A stretch of DNA of 64,000 nucleotides from VGNY01 sp964549635. Lineage in GTDB: Bacteria > Chloroflexota > Dehalococcoidia > GIF9 > UBA5629. A program made the position numbers and the translations under genes. Shown one piece after another: positions 8,325 to 16,764 of this stretch. The notes below the pieces were generated by a model. The model was not told the DNA's origin. It did not search any database and saw nothing but the letters and a program-made list of their open reading frames with translations. The stretch is taken from contig CAZJVJ010000002.1 in assembly GCA_964549635.1 (NCBI GenBank), positions 62,001 through 126,000 on the forward strand, read 5' to 3'. The number at the start of each line of letters is the position of its first letter. Position 1 is the first letter of the stretch.

Positions 8325-9104
8325 ATGGGAAAACTTGATGGAAAGGTAGCAGTTATTACCGGAGCGGCAAGGGGTATAGGCGAAGCTGATGCGGTATTGT
8401 TTGCCAAAGAGGGCGCTGCTGTTTTGTTGAGCGACATTGATGAAGCTCCGCTAAAGGAAGTGGTTCAGAAGATAAGGGCTGCTGGTGGAAAGGCCGAAGC
8501 TTGTGCCGGCGATGTTACGAAACCGGAGGATTGCCAGAGGATGATGGATATGGCAGTCGAGAAATTCGGCAAAATCGATATCCTAGTCAACAATGCCGGG
8601 CTTACCAGAGATGCCTTAATACATAAGATGACTGATGCCCAGTGGGACTTGTGCATCAACATTAACCTTAAGGGGACTTTCAATTGCATTAGAGCTGCTT
8701 CCAAATATATGATGAAGGAAGGGCATAACGGAAGAATAATCAATGTTGCCTCTGTGGCCGGACTAATGGGCAATGTAGGGCAGATAAACTATTCTGCGGC
8801 TAAGGCAGGTCTTATTGGGCTCACCAAAACCGTGGCCAGGGAATGGGGTAGATACGGTATTACTTGCAATGTTATAGCTTATGGTTTCGTTGATACGCGG
8901 TTGACAAGAGAGAAGGAAGTACAGCAAGAGGAAGTAGCTGGTGAACTAGTAGGTATACCAAAGAAAGTGAGGGATATGGTTCTTTTGCAAGTTAAGCCTA
9001 TGACACCTGAAGATGCTGCCAAACCTGTACTTTTCTTGGCTTCTGATGATGCTGCTTTTATCACAGGCCAGGTATTGAACGTTTCAGCCGGAATGTATAT
9101 GTAG
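8325..9104 (+). CDS. Short-chain dehydrogenase/reductase (FabG-like 3-hydroxyacyl-CoA dehydrogenase)
   Basis: A 259-residue classical SDR. TGAARGIGEADA is the cofactor-binding glycine motif, NNAG the structural motif, and serine in INVASVAG with YSAAK form the active site. The C-terminal VLFLASDDAAFITGQVLNV is typical of FabG-like enzymes. In this operon it most likely oxidises 3-hydroxyacyl-CoA to 3-oxoacyl-CoA with NAD(P)+. A 111-base gap precedes it, containing a small hairpin (CTGGCG-TTC-CGCCAG, 8274-8288), then GGAGG before the ATG. Confidence 0.9.
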   Translation: MGKLDGKVAVITGAARGIGEADAVLFAKEGAAVLLSDIDEAPLKEVVQKIRAAGGKAEACAGDVTKPEDCQRMMDMAVEKFGKIDILVNNAGLTRDALIHKMTDAQWDLCININLKGTFNCIRAASKYMMKEGHNGRIINVASVAGLMGNVGQINYSAAKAGLIGLTKTVAREWGRYGITCNVIAYGFVDTRLTREKEVQQEEVAGELVGIPKKVRDMVLLQVKPMTPEDAAKPVLFLASDDAAFITGQVLNVSAGMYM

Positions 9105-9197
9105 TTTTACCATCTAGCCTGTTGGGGACATCGGGCTTATTGATGAGATAACAACTACGGGTGGGCAACAACCGAAATAAATATGAGGAGGCCTGAG

Positions 9198-10133
9198 ATG
9201 GCAAGGAGGCTGGAAGGTAAGGTAGCTGTGGTTACTGGTGCTGGGCGTGGTATTGGTAGGGCTGAGGCGTTGGCTTTAGCTGCCGAAGGGGCCAGGGTGG
9301 TGGTTAACGACTTTGGTGGTGCTGGTGATGGCACTGGTGCCTCTAAGGCTCCAGCAGGTGAGGTTGTCCAGGAGATTAAGAAACTTGGTGGCGAGGCCGT
9401 TGCTAATTATGACACTGTAGCCACTCCAGAAGGCGGGGAGAATATCATCAAGACCGCAATTGATGCTTTTGGTCGCATCGATATCCTAGTTAACAATGCC
9501 GGAATCCTTCGCGACCGCATGATTTTCAATATGAGCGAAGAGGAATGGGATGCGGTAATTAAAGTTCATTTGTATGGTACTTTCCATTGTACAAAACCGG
9601 CATGTGTCTATTTCAGGCAGCAGAGGAGTGGCAGGATAGTAAATACGTCCTCTACCTCAGGTTTAGGTAATATGGGACAGGCTAACTACAGTGCTGCCAA
9701 AGAAGGAATTGTTGGCTTTACTCGGACAGTAGCCAGGGACATGGGGAGGTATGGTGTAACGTGTAACGCTATTCGCCCCAGTGCCGGAACAAGGCTGACG
9801 CTAACGCCGGAGCTGAGAGCTGCCTGGGAGAAGGCTAAGGCTGAAGGCTTGCGTCCTCAAGCAGGTGTCATAACCCTCGATGAACTTGAAAAAATGACCC
9901 CTGAGATGGTAGCTCCGCTGGTTGTATACCTGTGCACTGACGAAGCAGCGAACATAAACGGTTGCACCTTCTGGGTGGGTGGTGGTGAGATAGGTATTTA
10001 CTCGGAACCGGAAGTAAGAAGCCGGATATATAAAGAAGGTATATGGACAGTGGATGAACTGATTAACATCGTTCCCAGAACTCTGGCTAGGGGACTGATA
10101 AATCCGGCACCTCCACAGACACCAAAGCAATAG
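9198..10133 (+). CDS. Short-chain dehydrogenase, MFE-2-like 3-hydroxyacyl-CoA dehydrogenase
   Basis: A 311-residue SDR longer than FabG because of inserts (FGGAGDGTGASKAPAGEVV after beta 2 and a long segment after the active site), as in the dehydrogenase domain of peroxisomal multifunctional enzyme 2. TGAGRGIGRAEAL binds NAD, and YSAAKEG carries the catalytic Tyr and Lys. MFE-2 enzymes handle D-3-hydroxyacyl-CoAs of branched and bile-acid-type chains, matching the R-specific MaoC hydratase upstream. I place the start at ATG 9198, not the ATG at 9183, because GAGGAGG (9185-9191) lies between the two at correct spacing for the second. Confidence 0.88.
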   Translation: MARRLEGKVAVVTGAGRGIGRAEALALAAEGARVVVNDFGGAGDGTGASKAPAGEVVQEIKKLGGEAVANYDTVATPEGGENIIKTAIDAFGRIDILVNNAGILRDRMIFNMSEEEWDAVIKVHLYGTFHCTKPACVYFRQQRSGRIVNTSSTSGLGNMGQANYSAAKEGIVGFTRTVARDMGRYGVTCNAIRPSAGTRLTLTPELRAAWEKAKAEGLRPQAGVITLDELEKMTPEMVAPLVVYLCTDEAANINGCTFWVGGGEIGIYSEPEVRSRIYKEGIWTVDELINIVPRTLARGLINPAPPQTPKQ

Positions 10134-10338
10134 TTTGGTGATATACACACAGCATGGCTTGGCGCACCAAGAAATTAGTCAGTGTAGCTAACAGCGATAT
10201 CTGCGTTGGCGCTGCCTGCTTGTTAGTGTTTAGTTTCTGCTGGTAGGGGGCACTTGCTTTAGTTGACATCGTGCTTCACTTAATGACTGGAGACTCAACA
10301 AAATGTCTCGTTAACACCAAGTTTTGGGAGGCTTTAGG

Positions 10339-11541
10339 ATGGATTTCAAACTGAGTGACAAAGAAAAAGCTTTAATAGAAGAGATTGCAAAATTTGCCAA
10401 GGAAGAGCTACCTGAAGATTTTGTCGGCACTCATCTAATTGACCAAGAGTACCCAAACTTCGAATTCGAAATATCTATGTCCAAAAAGCTGGCCCAGAAA
10501 GGGTGGCTAGTAATGAGCTGGCCGAAGGAGTATGGTGGGCAAGGAGCTTCTTTACTTGAACAAACAGTGTATGAAATGGAGATATCCTACTGGGGGATAC
10601 CAGGAGCATGGATGGGCATAAGTGGCACACAGTGGGTGGGGCCATGCCTCATGCTGTTCGGAACAGAAGAACAGAAGAAGAAATACCTGCCGCTCATTGC
10701 CTCCGGTGATAAAGACGGTGTCTGGTGCACCGGGTACAGTGAGCCAAATGCAGGCTCTGACCTTGCCAATCTGCAGACACGAGCTGTGAGGGATGGTACC
10801 GATTACATAATCAATGGCCAGAAGGTATGGACTAGCAAGGCCCACCACGCAAGGTGGTGCTGGCTTCTGGCGAGGACAGACCCTAGTGCAGCGAAGAAAC
10901 ACCGTGGACTTAGCCTGTTTATAGTGGACATGAAGAGTCCGGGAATAACGGTCAACCCTATATTGAACTACTACGGTCGGCATCACTTTAATGAGGTGTT
11001 TTTTGACAATGTTAAGATCCCGGCTTCTAATCTGGTTGGTGAGGAGAACAGGGGATGGTATCACCTGATGCAAGCTCTGGCATTTGAGAGACGAAGTGTG
11101 GCCCCCCTAGCTTATGGAAGTTCTAAGAGGTTGCTGGAATCACTGGTTAAGTATGCCAGAGAAACTCATTACCAGGGTAAGTTACTGAGCCAGGTTCCCG
11201 CTGTCCGTCATAAACTGGCTGAGCTGGCGATAGATGTGGAGGTGATTAAACTGTTTGCTTACCAGTTTACTTGGCGAGTGATGCAGGGTGCGATACCCGC
11301 CTATGAATCCTCTAGAAATAAAATCATGGGTGATGACGTGCTTCGAAAGGTGGCCATTTTGGGGGCAGATATATTAGGAGTATACTCGCAAGTTGATCCG
11401 AATTCGAAATGGGCCCGACTTAAGGGGGCCATTCAGGGGGCTTATCTCGGTTTTCCTGGCTCTATGATTGCTGCGGGTACTGCTGAAATTGAAAGAAGCA
11501 TTATAGCCCAGTTTAAGCTGGGCCTGCCGAAATCGTACTAG
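10339..11541 (+). CDS. Acyl-CoA dehydrogenase, FadE26/ChsE-like catalytic subunit
   Basis: A 400-residue FAD-dependent acyl-CoA dehydrogenase that makes the 2,3 double bond. FAD/substrate segments are CTGYSEPNAGSDLANLQTRA and INGQKVWTS; the C-terminus has AGTAEIERSIIAQ, an FAD-contacting loop. The usual MCAD base (YEGT) is absent (AAGT here), but E250 in AFERRS aligns with the helix-G glutamate of isovaleryl-CoA dehydrogenase (LDLER), so this subunit looks competent. Start chosen at ATG 10339 because GGGAGG (10326-10331) precedes it; a TTG at 10324 would lie too close to no site. The next gene encodes a shorter partner. A 205-base gap upstream holds no convincing promoter. Confidence 0.9.
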   Translation: MDFKLSDKEKALIEEIAKFAKEELPEDFVGTHLIDQEYPNFEFEISMSKKLAQKGWLVMSWPKEYGGQGASLLEQTVYEMEISYWGIPGAWMGISGTQWVGPCLMLFGTEEQKKKYLPLIASGDKDGVWCTGYSEPNAGSDLANLQTRAVRDGTDYIINGQKVWTSKAHHARWCWLLARTDPSAAKKHRGLSLFIVDMKSPGITVNPILNYYGRHHFNEVFFDNVKIPASNLVGEENRGWYHLMQALAFERRSVAPLAYGSSKRLLESLVKYARETHYQGKLLSQVPAVRHKLAELAIDVEVIKLFAYQFTWRVMQGAIPAYESSRNKIMGDDVLRKVAILGADILGVYSQVDPNSKWARLKGAIQGAYLGFPGSMIAAGTAEIERSIIAQFKLGLPKSY

Positions 11542-11560
11542 ACGTTTGTAGGAGGTCACC

Positions 11561-12715
11561 ATGGATTTTGGTTTCACAGAAGAGCAAGAGATGCTCCGAA
11601 CCATGGCAAGAGATTTTCTAGCCAATGAATGTCCCAAGTCGAAGGTTAGAGAGCTGGACAGAGATGAAAAGGGCTACGATCCTAAGATGTGGCGCGATAT
11701 GGCAGAACTGGGGTGGATGGGACTTATCTTCCCGGAGAAGTATGGCGGGACTGGAGCCAAATTTGTAGATATGGTAGTTTTGATGGAAGAAATGGGGAGG
11801 AATATTGTACCGGGGCCTTTCTTTTCAACCATTGCCCTGTGCGCCTTACCCATCCTTGAATTCGGTACGGAGGAACAGAAATCTAAATTTCTGCCAGAGA
11901 TAATAAAAGGTGAAGCTATATGGACGTTAGCTCTGATGGAACCATCAGCTAGTTATGAGGCACCAGGGATAAATTTTAGTGCTTATTTGGAAGGAGATGA
12001 GTATGTACTAGAGGGTGAGAAGATTTTTGTTCCCGATGCTCACATAGCTGATTACGTTCTTGTGGTAGCCAGGACGGGCAAAGGTGAAACACCTGAAACG
12101 GGCATCGCGTTATTCATAGTCCAGGGCAAATCTCCAGCCCTCAAAATTGAAAGAATACCTACCATGGCTGGAGACAGGCAGTTTCAGGTTATTTTTGATA
12201 GAATCAAGGTATCTAGGAATGACATTCTGGGAATAGCAGGTAAGGGATGGGAAGTAGTGGACTTTATTTTACAGAGAGCCGCTGTATTGAAATGTGCTGA
12301 GATTTCAGGCGCGTGTCAAGCTGTTCTTGATATGACCAGCACGTATGCCAGGGAGCGGATTCAGTTCGAACGTCCGATAGGAGCGTTTCAGGCGGTACAG
12401 CAAAAATTGGCTGACATGCTTATAGATGTTGAAGCGATTCAGTTCCTTGTTTACCAGGCGGCCTGCAGTATTGATGAAGGTAAACCATCCCAATTACTGA
12501 TTTCAATAGCCAAAGCTAAAGCAAGCGAGGCTTATCAGAAGATTTGTATTGATGGCATTACCTCACATGGAGCGATAGGTTTTACCTGGGATCACGATAT
12601 CGGGCTCTACTACAGGCGAGTCAAGGCAGCCCAGTTCACTGCTGGTGATATTGATCTGCATCGGGAGAAAATAGCTATTGAGCTGGGGCTTCAGCATGAC
12701 ACAGAGCTTAATTAG
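11561..12715 (+). CDS. Acyl-CoA dehydrogenase-like protein, probable non-catalytic partner
   Basis: A 384-residue acyl-CoA dehydrogenase-fold protein that lacks both known positions of the catalytic glutamate. In helix G it has LQRAAVLKC (Q238) instead of x-ER, and the C-terminus has YYRRVKAAQF, not the GTxEIQR loop. Mycobacterial ChsE-type enzymes are alpha2beta2 heteromers with one such inactive partner that still contributes to FAD binding. It follows the 10339 gene by 19 bases with AGGAGG, so equal expression is expected. It closely resembles the 29915 gene product in the other operon. Last gene of the operon. Confidence 0.87.
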   Translation: MDFGFTEEQEMLRTMARDFLANECPKSKVRELDRDEKGYDPKMWRDMAELGWMGLIFPEKYGGTGAKFVDMVVLMEEMGRNIVPGPFFSTIALCALPILEFGTEEQKSKFLPEIIKGEAIWTLALMEPSASYEAPGINFSAYLEGDEYVLEGEKIFVPDAHIADYVLVVARTGKGETPETGIALFIVQGKSPALKIERIPTMAGDRQFQVIFDRIKVSRNDILGIAGKGWEVVDFILQRAAVLKCAEISGACQAVLDMTSTYARERIQFERPIGAFQAVQQKLADMLIDVEAIQFLVYQAACSIDEGKPSQLLISIAKAKASEAYQKICIDGITSHGAIGFTWDHDIGLYYRRVKAAQFTAGDIDLHREKIAIELGLQHDTELN

Positions 12716-12940
12716 TTTCCAGCGTTCCACTACATACATTAACATTTACTGGTTTTTGGCTAAAGTTCATGGTAAACTGTAAGGGGGCATGTATACGAGA
12801 ATCATGGTGAAGGGAGGTGGTGTCACTGAAAGACTTGTGTAATTTGCTGGAGGAAATTCTAAAGGTCGATTTTGTCTGGCAAAAGTGAAGAGTTATCCCA
12901 ACAAGTGAAGGTGTAATAATCGAGGGAGGTTAATTGGCAA

Positions 12941-14731
12941 ATGAAAAAGGGTCTGTTTCTATTGTTAACTGGTCTTTTGTCGGCATCATTGTGCCTGCCA
13001 GCGTGTCAACCTAAGGCTATAGAGGAGAACATCATCAAAATCGGCATCGTCGGGCCGATGCAGTTCATGCAAGGTGAGCATCACTGGATGGGTGCGACTA
13101 TGGCTGCTGAGGAAATCAACAATGCTGGCGGAGTAAGTTTGGGCGGGAAAAAGTATCTTATAAAGCTCGTCAAAATTGATAGCAATGAGATACTTGATGT
13201 TGCTGGTGCTGCATCCGCAGTGGAGAGAGCCATAACCGTGGATAAAGTTGACTTCCTAATGGGCGGTTTCAGGACAGAAGCAGTTTACCCCATGTCCGAT
13301 GTAGCCATGGACTATAAAAAGATTTTCATCAACTGTGGCGCTGCCACTGCAGCACTTCAGAAGCGAGTGGCCGATGATTACAATCGTTATAAGTACTTTT
13401 TCAAGGGCACTCCGTTCAATGAGTACTTTTTGGTGGAAAACAATTTCCGCATGTTAGGAATGGTTGCCGCTATTTTAAAAAAGGAACTGGGCATAGAAGA
13501 ACCTAGGGTTGCCATAATTGCTGAAAAGCTGGAGTGGACTGAAGCAATGGTGCGATTAGCCCAGGCGAAATTACCGGGTATGGGGATGGAGGTAGTTGGT
13601 GTGTGGCGGCCATCGGATACGGCTACAGATGTCACCGCCGAGCTGACGGCCATTGCTGCCAAGGAACCCCACATTATATTTACCGTGTTCTCTGGCCCTG
13701 TGGGCATTACCTATGCTAAACAACGCGGCGAGCTGAAGATACCTGCTTGTTCAGTTGGTATTGTTGTTGAAGGTCAGAAAAAGGAGTTCTGGACAGCTAC
13801 CGGTGGCAAAGGCAACTATGAGACATTCTTAAACACGTATGCCAAGGGTGTAGCCTTAACTCACAAGACGGTACCTTTCTTCGAAGAGTTCGAGAGGCGA
13901 ACTGGTCAATTCCCGACATACACCGCGGCTACTTATGATGCTGTCTGGAGTACCAAAGAAACGATTGAAGCGCTTCAGACCCTAGATGCTGATGCTCATG
14001 TTCCCTATATTGAAAAGTCATCATTTGTTAGCACTGGTGGGGTTCGAGAGTACTATCAACTGGGTGATTCGCCATGTCCGCCAAAGTGTCCTCATGACCT
14101 AGTTTATGGTCCGGGCAAACTAACAGGTATTTGCACACAGTGGCAGGATGGAGAGCTTAAAGCTGTCTGGCCAAAGAAGGAATATGGCACGGGTGAGTGG
14201 GCATTTGAGTATCCAGGCACTGTTCCATTCAAGATACCGCCTGAGGTAATCGCTAAGTTTAAGGACGCCAAACCTGTACCGAAACCGGAAGCACCGAGAC
14301 CTAAAGTTAACGAGTATGTCAATGCTGACTATGGCTTTTCAGTGAGATATCCAATACAGTGGGTGGCGGCAGCACCTACTGCGCCGGCTGTGCTATATGC
14401 TGCTAGCCCAGCTAGGGTTCCAGCTATTCATGTTTTCGTGCTAGAAGGTGCCACTTTTGCCGATGCGGTAAAAACCGCGCTGGAGAAAGGGGCTGGTGGT
14501 TCGGCTATTAAGATTGGGGGTGAGAAGGAGACAACCCTAGCTGACGGCACTAAAGCTACGGCAGCTAAGGTGGACTGGACAGTCCTGGGATTTTCAGGCG
14601 AATCATATGCCTTGGGAGTGAAAAAGGCTGACAAGTGGATTATAGTTACTATAACCACTGTAGCCCTGGTTGAGGCTTATGACGAGGCTAAATTCTCAGA
14701 GATAGCGCGCACTCTTGAGTTTAAAAAGTAG
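12941..14731 (+). CDS. Liv-type ABC transporter substrate-binding lipoprotein with C-terminal PsbP-like domain
   Basis: A 596-residue lipoprotein. Residues 1-21 are a lipoprotein signal with lipobox LPAC (C22). Residues about 30-435 are a periplasmic binding protein of the branched-chain amino acid type (IKIGIVGPMQFMQGEHHWMG, AAEEINNAGG, VDFLMGGFRTEAV). Residues about 456-596 are an added PsbP-like domain (YVNADYGFSVRYPIQW, TLADGTKA, KADKWIIVT, YDEAKFSEIARTL). Usual Liv binding proteins end near 400 residues, so the C-terminal domain is extra; the 27530 lipoprotein has the same domain. It should capture a solute outside the membrane for the 14840/15713 permeases. Substrate unknown; context suggests an organic acid. 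GGGAGG precedes the ATG. Confidence 0.9.
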   Translation: MKKGLFLLLTGLLSASLCLPACQPKAIEENIIKIGIVGPMQFMQGEHHWMGATMAAEEINNAGGVSLGGKKYLIKLVKIDSNEILDVAGAASAVERAITVDKVDFLMGGFRTEAVYPMSDVAMDYKKIFINCGAATAALQKRVADDYNRYKYFFKGTPFNEYFLVENNFRMLGMVAAILKKELGIEEPRVAIIAEKLEWTEAMVRLAQAKLPGMGMEVVGVWRPSDTATDVTAELTAIAAKEPHIIFTVFSGPVGITYAKQRGELKIPACSVGIVVEGQKKEFWTATGGKGNYETFLNTYAKGVALTHKTVPFFEEFERRTGQFPTYTAATYDAVWSTKETIEALQTLDADAHVPYIEKSSFVSTGGVREYYQLGDSPCPPKCPHDLVYGPGKLTGICTQWQDGELKAVWPKKEYGTGEWAFEYPGTVPFKIPPEVIAKFKDAKPVPKPEAPRPKVNEYVNADYGFSVRYPIQWVAAAPTAPAVLYAASPARVPAIHVFVLEGATFADAVKTALEKGAGGSAIKIGGEKETTLADGTKATAAKVDWTVLGFSGESYALGVKKADKWIIVTITTVALVEAYDEAKFSEIARTLEFKK

Positions 14732-14755
14732 TTTAAAGATAGTTTGTTGGTTGTG

Positions 14756-14800
14756 CCAGATGGTTCCCCGGTTAGCTTCATCAGCCTGGGAACCATCTGG
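14756..14800 (+). terminator. Stem-loop between SBP and permease genes
   Basis: CCAGATGGTTCCC (14756-14768) and GGGAACCATCTGG (14788-14800) form a perfect 13-bp stem with a 19-base loop. No T run follows directly. It may be a partial terminator or an mRNA 3'-end stabiliser that keeps the binding protein more abundant than the permeases downstream. Confidence 0.65.
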
Positions 14801-14839
14801 ACGGATATAGAGCTTTTTGAATTTCAGTTTGGAAAGTAA

Positions 14840-15712
14840 ATGATTCAGGCATTCATTGTCCAATTGTTAATAGCTAGCGGGATATATGCACTGCTGGCCG
14901 TCGGTTTTTCTCTTATTTTTGGTGTAGCCCGTGTGATAAATCTAGCCCACACTGCATTCTTCATGATAGCAGCGTATGGTATGTTTTTTTGCAGCTATCA
15001 ACTTGGTCTGAATCCCATTTTGTCAGTAATTCTGTCGCTATGTGTTGCTACCTTCGCTGGCGTTGCAAGCTACAAGCTGTTTATTGATCGAGTAAGAGAA
15101 CATCACGCAGCAGTATTATTGATAACTTTGACACTGGCTATGATCTTCCAGGAATTGTTATTATTGGCTTTTGGTGCCCATTTTCGTGACACCCCTGTTA
15201 TCGTAGCTGGCTTCGCGGAGGTATTTGGCGTTAGAGTGGCCTATCAGCAGTTGCTATCGCTTGGTATAGTAATTGTTGTGCTGCTGGGTGTTATAACGCT
15301 GTTAAATTGGACAAAGTTGGGCATTGCTATCAGGGCAACGGCTCAGGATACAGAGATCGCTAATCTTATGGGAATAAACGTCTCCAGGGTACTTTTGGTG
15401 ACTATGGGCATAGCTTCGGCTCTGGCGGCGATTGCTGGTGTGGTAGTGGCACCATTATGGGTAACTTTTCCTTACATGTGGATGTCTCCGCTGGTGATGA
15501 TAATGGCGATTGTGACTCTAGGTGGATTAGGCAGTATCAAGGGAAGTGTTATAGGGGCTTTCATAATCGGACTGGTTGAAACACTGGTTGTTTTCTTGAT
15601 TCCAGCGGGTGCGTTTCTCAGGCTGCCCTTCGCTTTGCTTATCATGGTAATAATACTTGTGGTCAGGCCCGGAGGCCTTTACGGTATAGTTTTTGAGGAG
15701 GAAAGATTGTAA
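14840..15712 (+). CDS. Branched-chain-type ABC transporter permease (LivH family)
   Basis: A 290-residue integral membrane protein with about eight hydrophobic segments. The signature GFSLIFGVARVINLAHTAFF near the N-terminus and VTLGGLGSIKGSVIGAFIIG near the C-terminus are typical of LivH, and KLGIAIRATAQDTEIANLMG is the cytoplasmic loop contacting the ATPase. It pairs with the 15713 product, which begins immediately after its stop codon. The ATPases for this set are probably the 16765 and 17501 genes on the opposite strand. Confidence 0.92.
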   Translation: MIQAFIVQLLIASGIYALLAVGFSLIFGVARVINLAHTAFFMIAAYGMFFCSYQLGLNPILSVILSLCVATFAGVASYKLFIDRVREHHAAVLLITLTLAMIFQELLLLAFGAHFRDTPVIVAGFAEVFGVRVAYQQLLSLGIVIVVLLGVITLLNWTKLGIAIRATAQDTEIANLMGINVSRVLLVTMGIASALAAIAGVVVAPLWVTFPYMWMSPLVMIMAIVTLGGLGSIKGSVIGAFIIGLVETLVVFLIPAGAFLRLPFALLIMVIILVVRPGGLYGIVFEEERL

Positions 15713-16750
15713 GTGTTAAGACGGTTGCTCAAAGATTTTCAAGGCGATGTACTGGCTATTCCGGGACGGCTTCTTGCGCTTATTTTCTTTTTGTTCCTGT
15801 TCATGATGCCCCTGATTACACAAGACCCTTATATTCTCCGCATTCTTATCTTTTGCAATATTTTTGCCATTTTTGCTGTTAGCTGGGACTTTTTGTCAGG
15901 CTACACCGGCCAGATAAACTTTGGACATGCGCTGTTCTTCGGTGTTGCTGCCTATACTGCAGCCATGCTGAATAAATATTTGGATTTTGAGCCGTGGGCA
16001 ACGATATCTATAGGTGCAATTTTCGCCGTGCTGGCTGGAGTACTTATGTGCCTACCTGCATTAAGATTGAGAGGGCCTTATCTATCGCTGGTTACCCTGG
16101 CCTTTCCTCTCATAATGCTCGGAATCATCAAAGCGTTTCCCGATATTACTGGCGGGGAGCATGGTATAACAGGCCTTTCCCGTCTCTCTGAATCCCGTGT
16201 GGCCGACTATTATATATCAGCGCTGGTCATGACTATTTCTGTCTTGATAATGTGGAAACTCACTGATGCTAGGAGTGGCCTGGTCAGAACAGGAATTATT
16301 CTCCACGCCATCCGTGAGGATGAGATTACGGCTCGGGCTACCGGAATTAACACCATACGTTACAAGATGCTTGCCTTTGCTGTAGGTGGTTTTTTTGCTG
16401 GAGTGGCTGGCGGTTTATATGCCCACTTTATGAGAATTGCAGGCCCATCAACTCTGGACCTTCTCCTATCTTTCCAGGCAGTGATATGGACTATCTTTGG
16501 GGGCATAGTCAGCATATATGGACCAATTGTTGGCGTCTATGTGCTATATCCACTTACAGAAGTACTGAGGATTATTCCTGAGCTGCGGTTTTTAATCCTT
16601 GGTGCTATAGTTATAGTGATTATTCTTTTTATGCCTGAGGGGATTGCAGTATGGATTAGAGATAAAATTGAGAGGCGTTGTCCACGCTGCAAATTAGCTA
16701 ACGCCTCGTTACGCCGTGAATGCAGAGCCTGTGGTGCTTCTTTGTACTAG
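15713..16750 (+). CDS. Branched-chain-type ABC transporter permease (LivM family) with C-terminal zinc ribbon
   Basis: A 345-residue membrane protein of the LivM family. SGYTGQINFGHALFFGVAAY and LRLRGPYLSLVTLAFPLIML are family hallmarks, and AIREDEITARATGINTIRYK is the ATPase-contacting loop. The last 23 residues carry C323, C326, C337 and C340 (CPRC and CRAC), a small zinc ribbon not normally found on LivM; it would lie in the cytoplasm. Starts at GTG directly after the TAA of the previous gene. It converges on livF with a 14-base gap. Confidence 0.92.
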   Translation: MLRRLLKDFQGDVLAIPGRLLALIFFLFLFMMPLITQDPYILRILIFCNIFAIFAVSWDFLSGYTGQINFGHALFFGVAAYTAAMLNKYLDFEPWATISIGAIFAVLAGVLMCLPALRLRGPYLSLVTLAFPLIMLGIIKAFPDITGGEHGITGLSRLSESRVADYYISALVMTISVLIMWKLTDARSGLVRTGIILHAIREDEITARATGINTIRYKMLAFAVGGFFAGVAGGLYAHFMRIAGPSTLDLLLSFQAVIWTIFGGIVSIYGPIVGVYVLYPLTEVLRIIPELRFLILGAIVIVIILFMPEGIAVWIRDKIERRCPRCKLANASLRRECRACGASLY

Positions 16751-16764
16751 GCGCAGTTAAAGTC

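Noticed and set aside
10134..10338. A possible separate promoter (TTGACA at 10263) and dyad CTAACA/TGTTAG (10188-10226) before the dehydrogenase pair
   Set aside because: No -10 element at suitable spacing, and the dyad is only six bases per arm.
12820..12888. A 22-codon frame (VSLKDLCNLLEEILK...) upstream of the first binding protein
   Set aside because: The GGGAGG site is only two bases from the GTG, and nothing else supports translation. Too short to judge; left out of the features.
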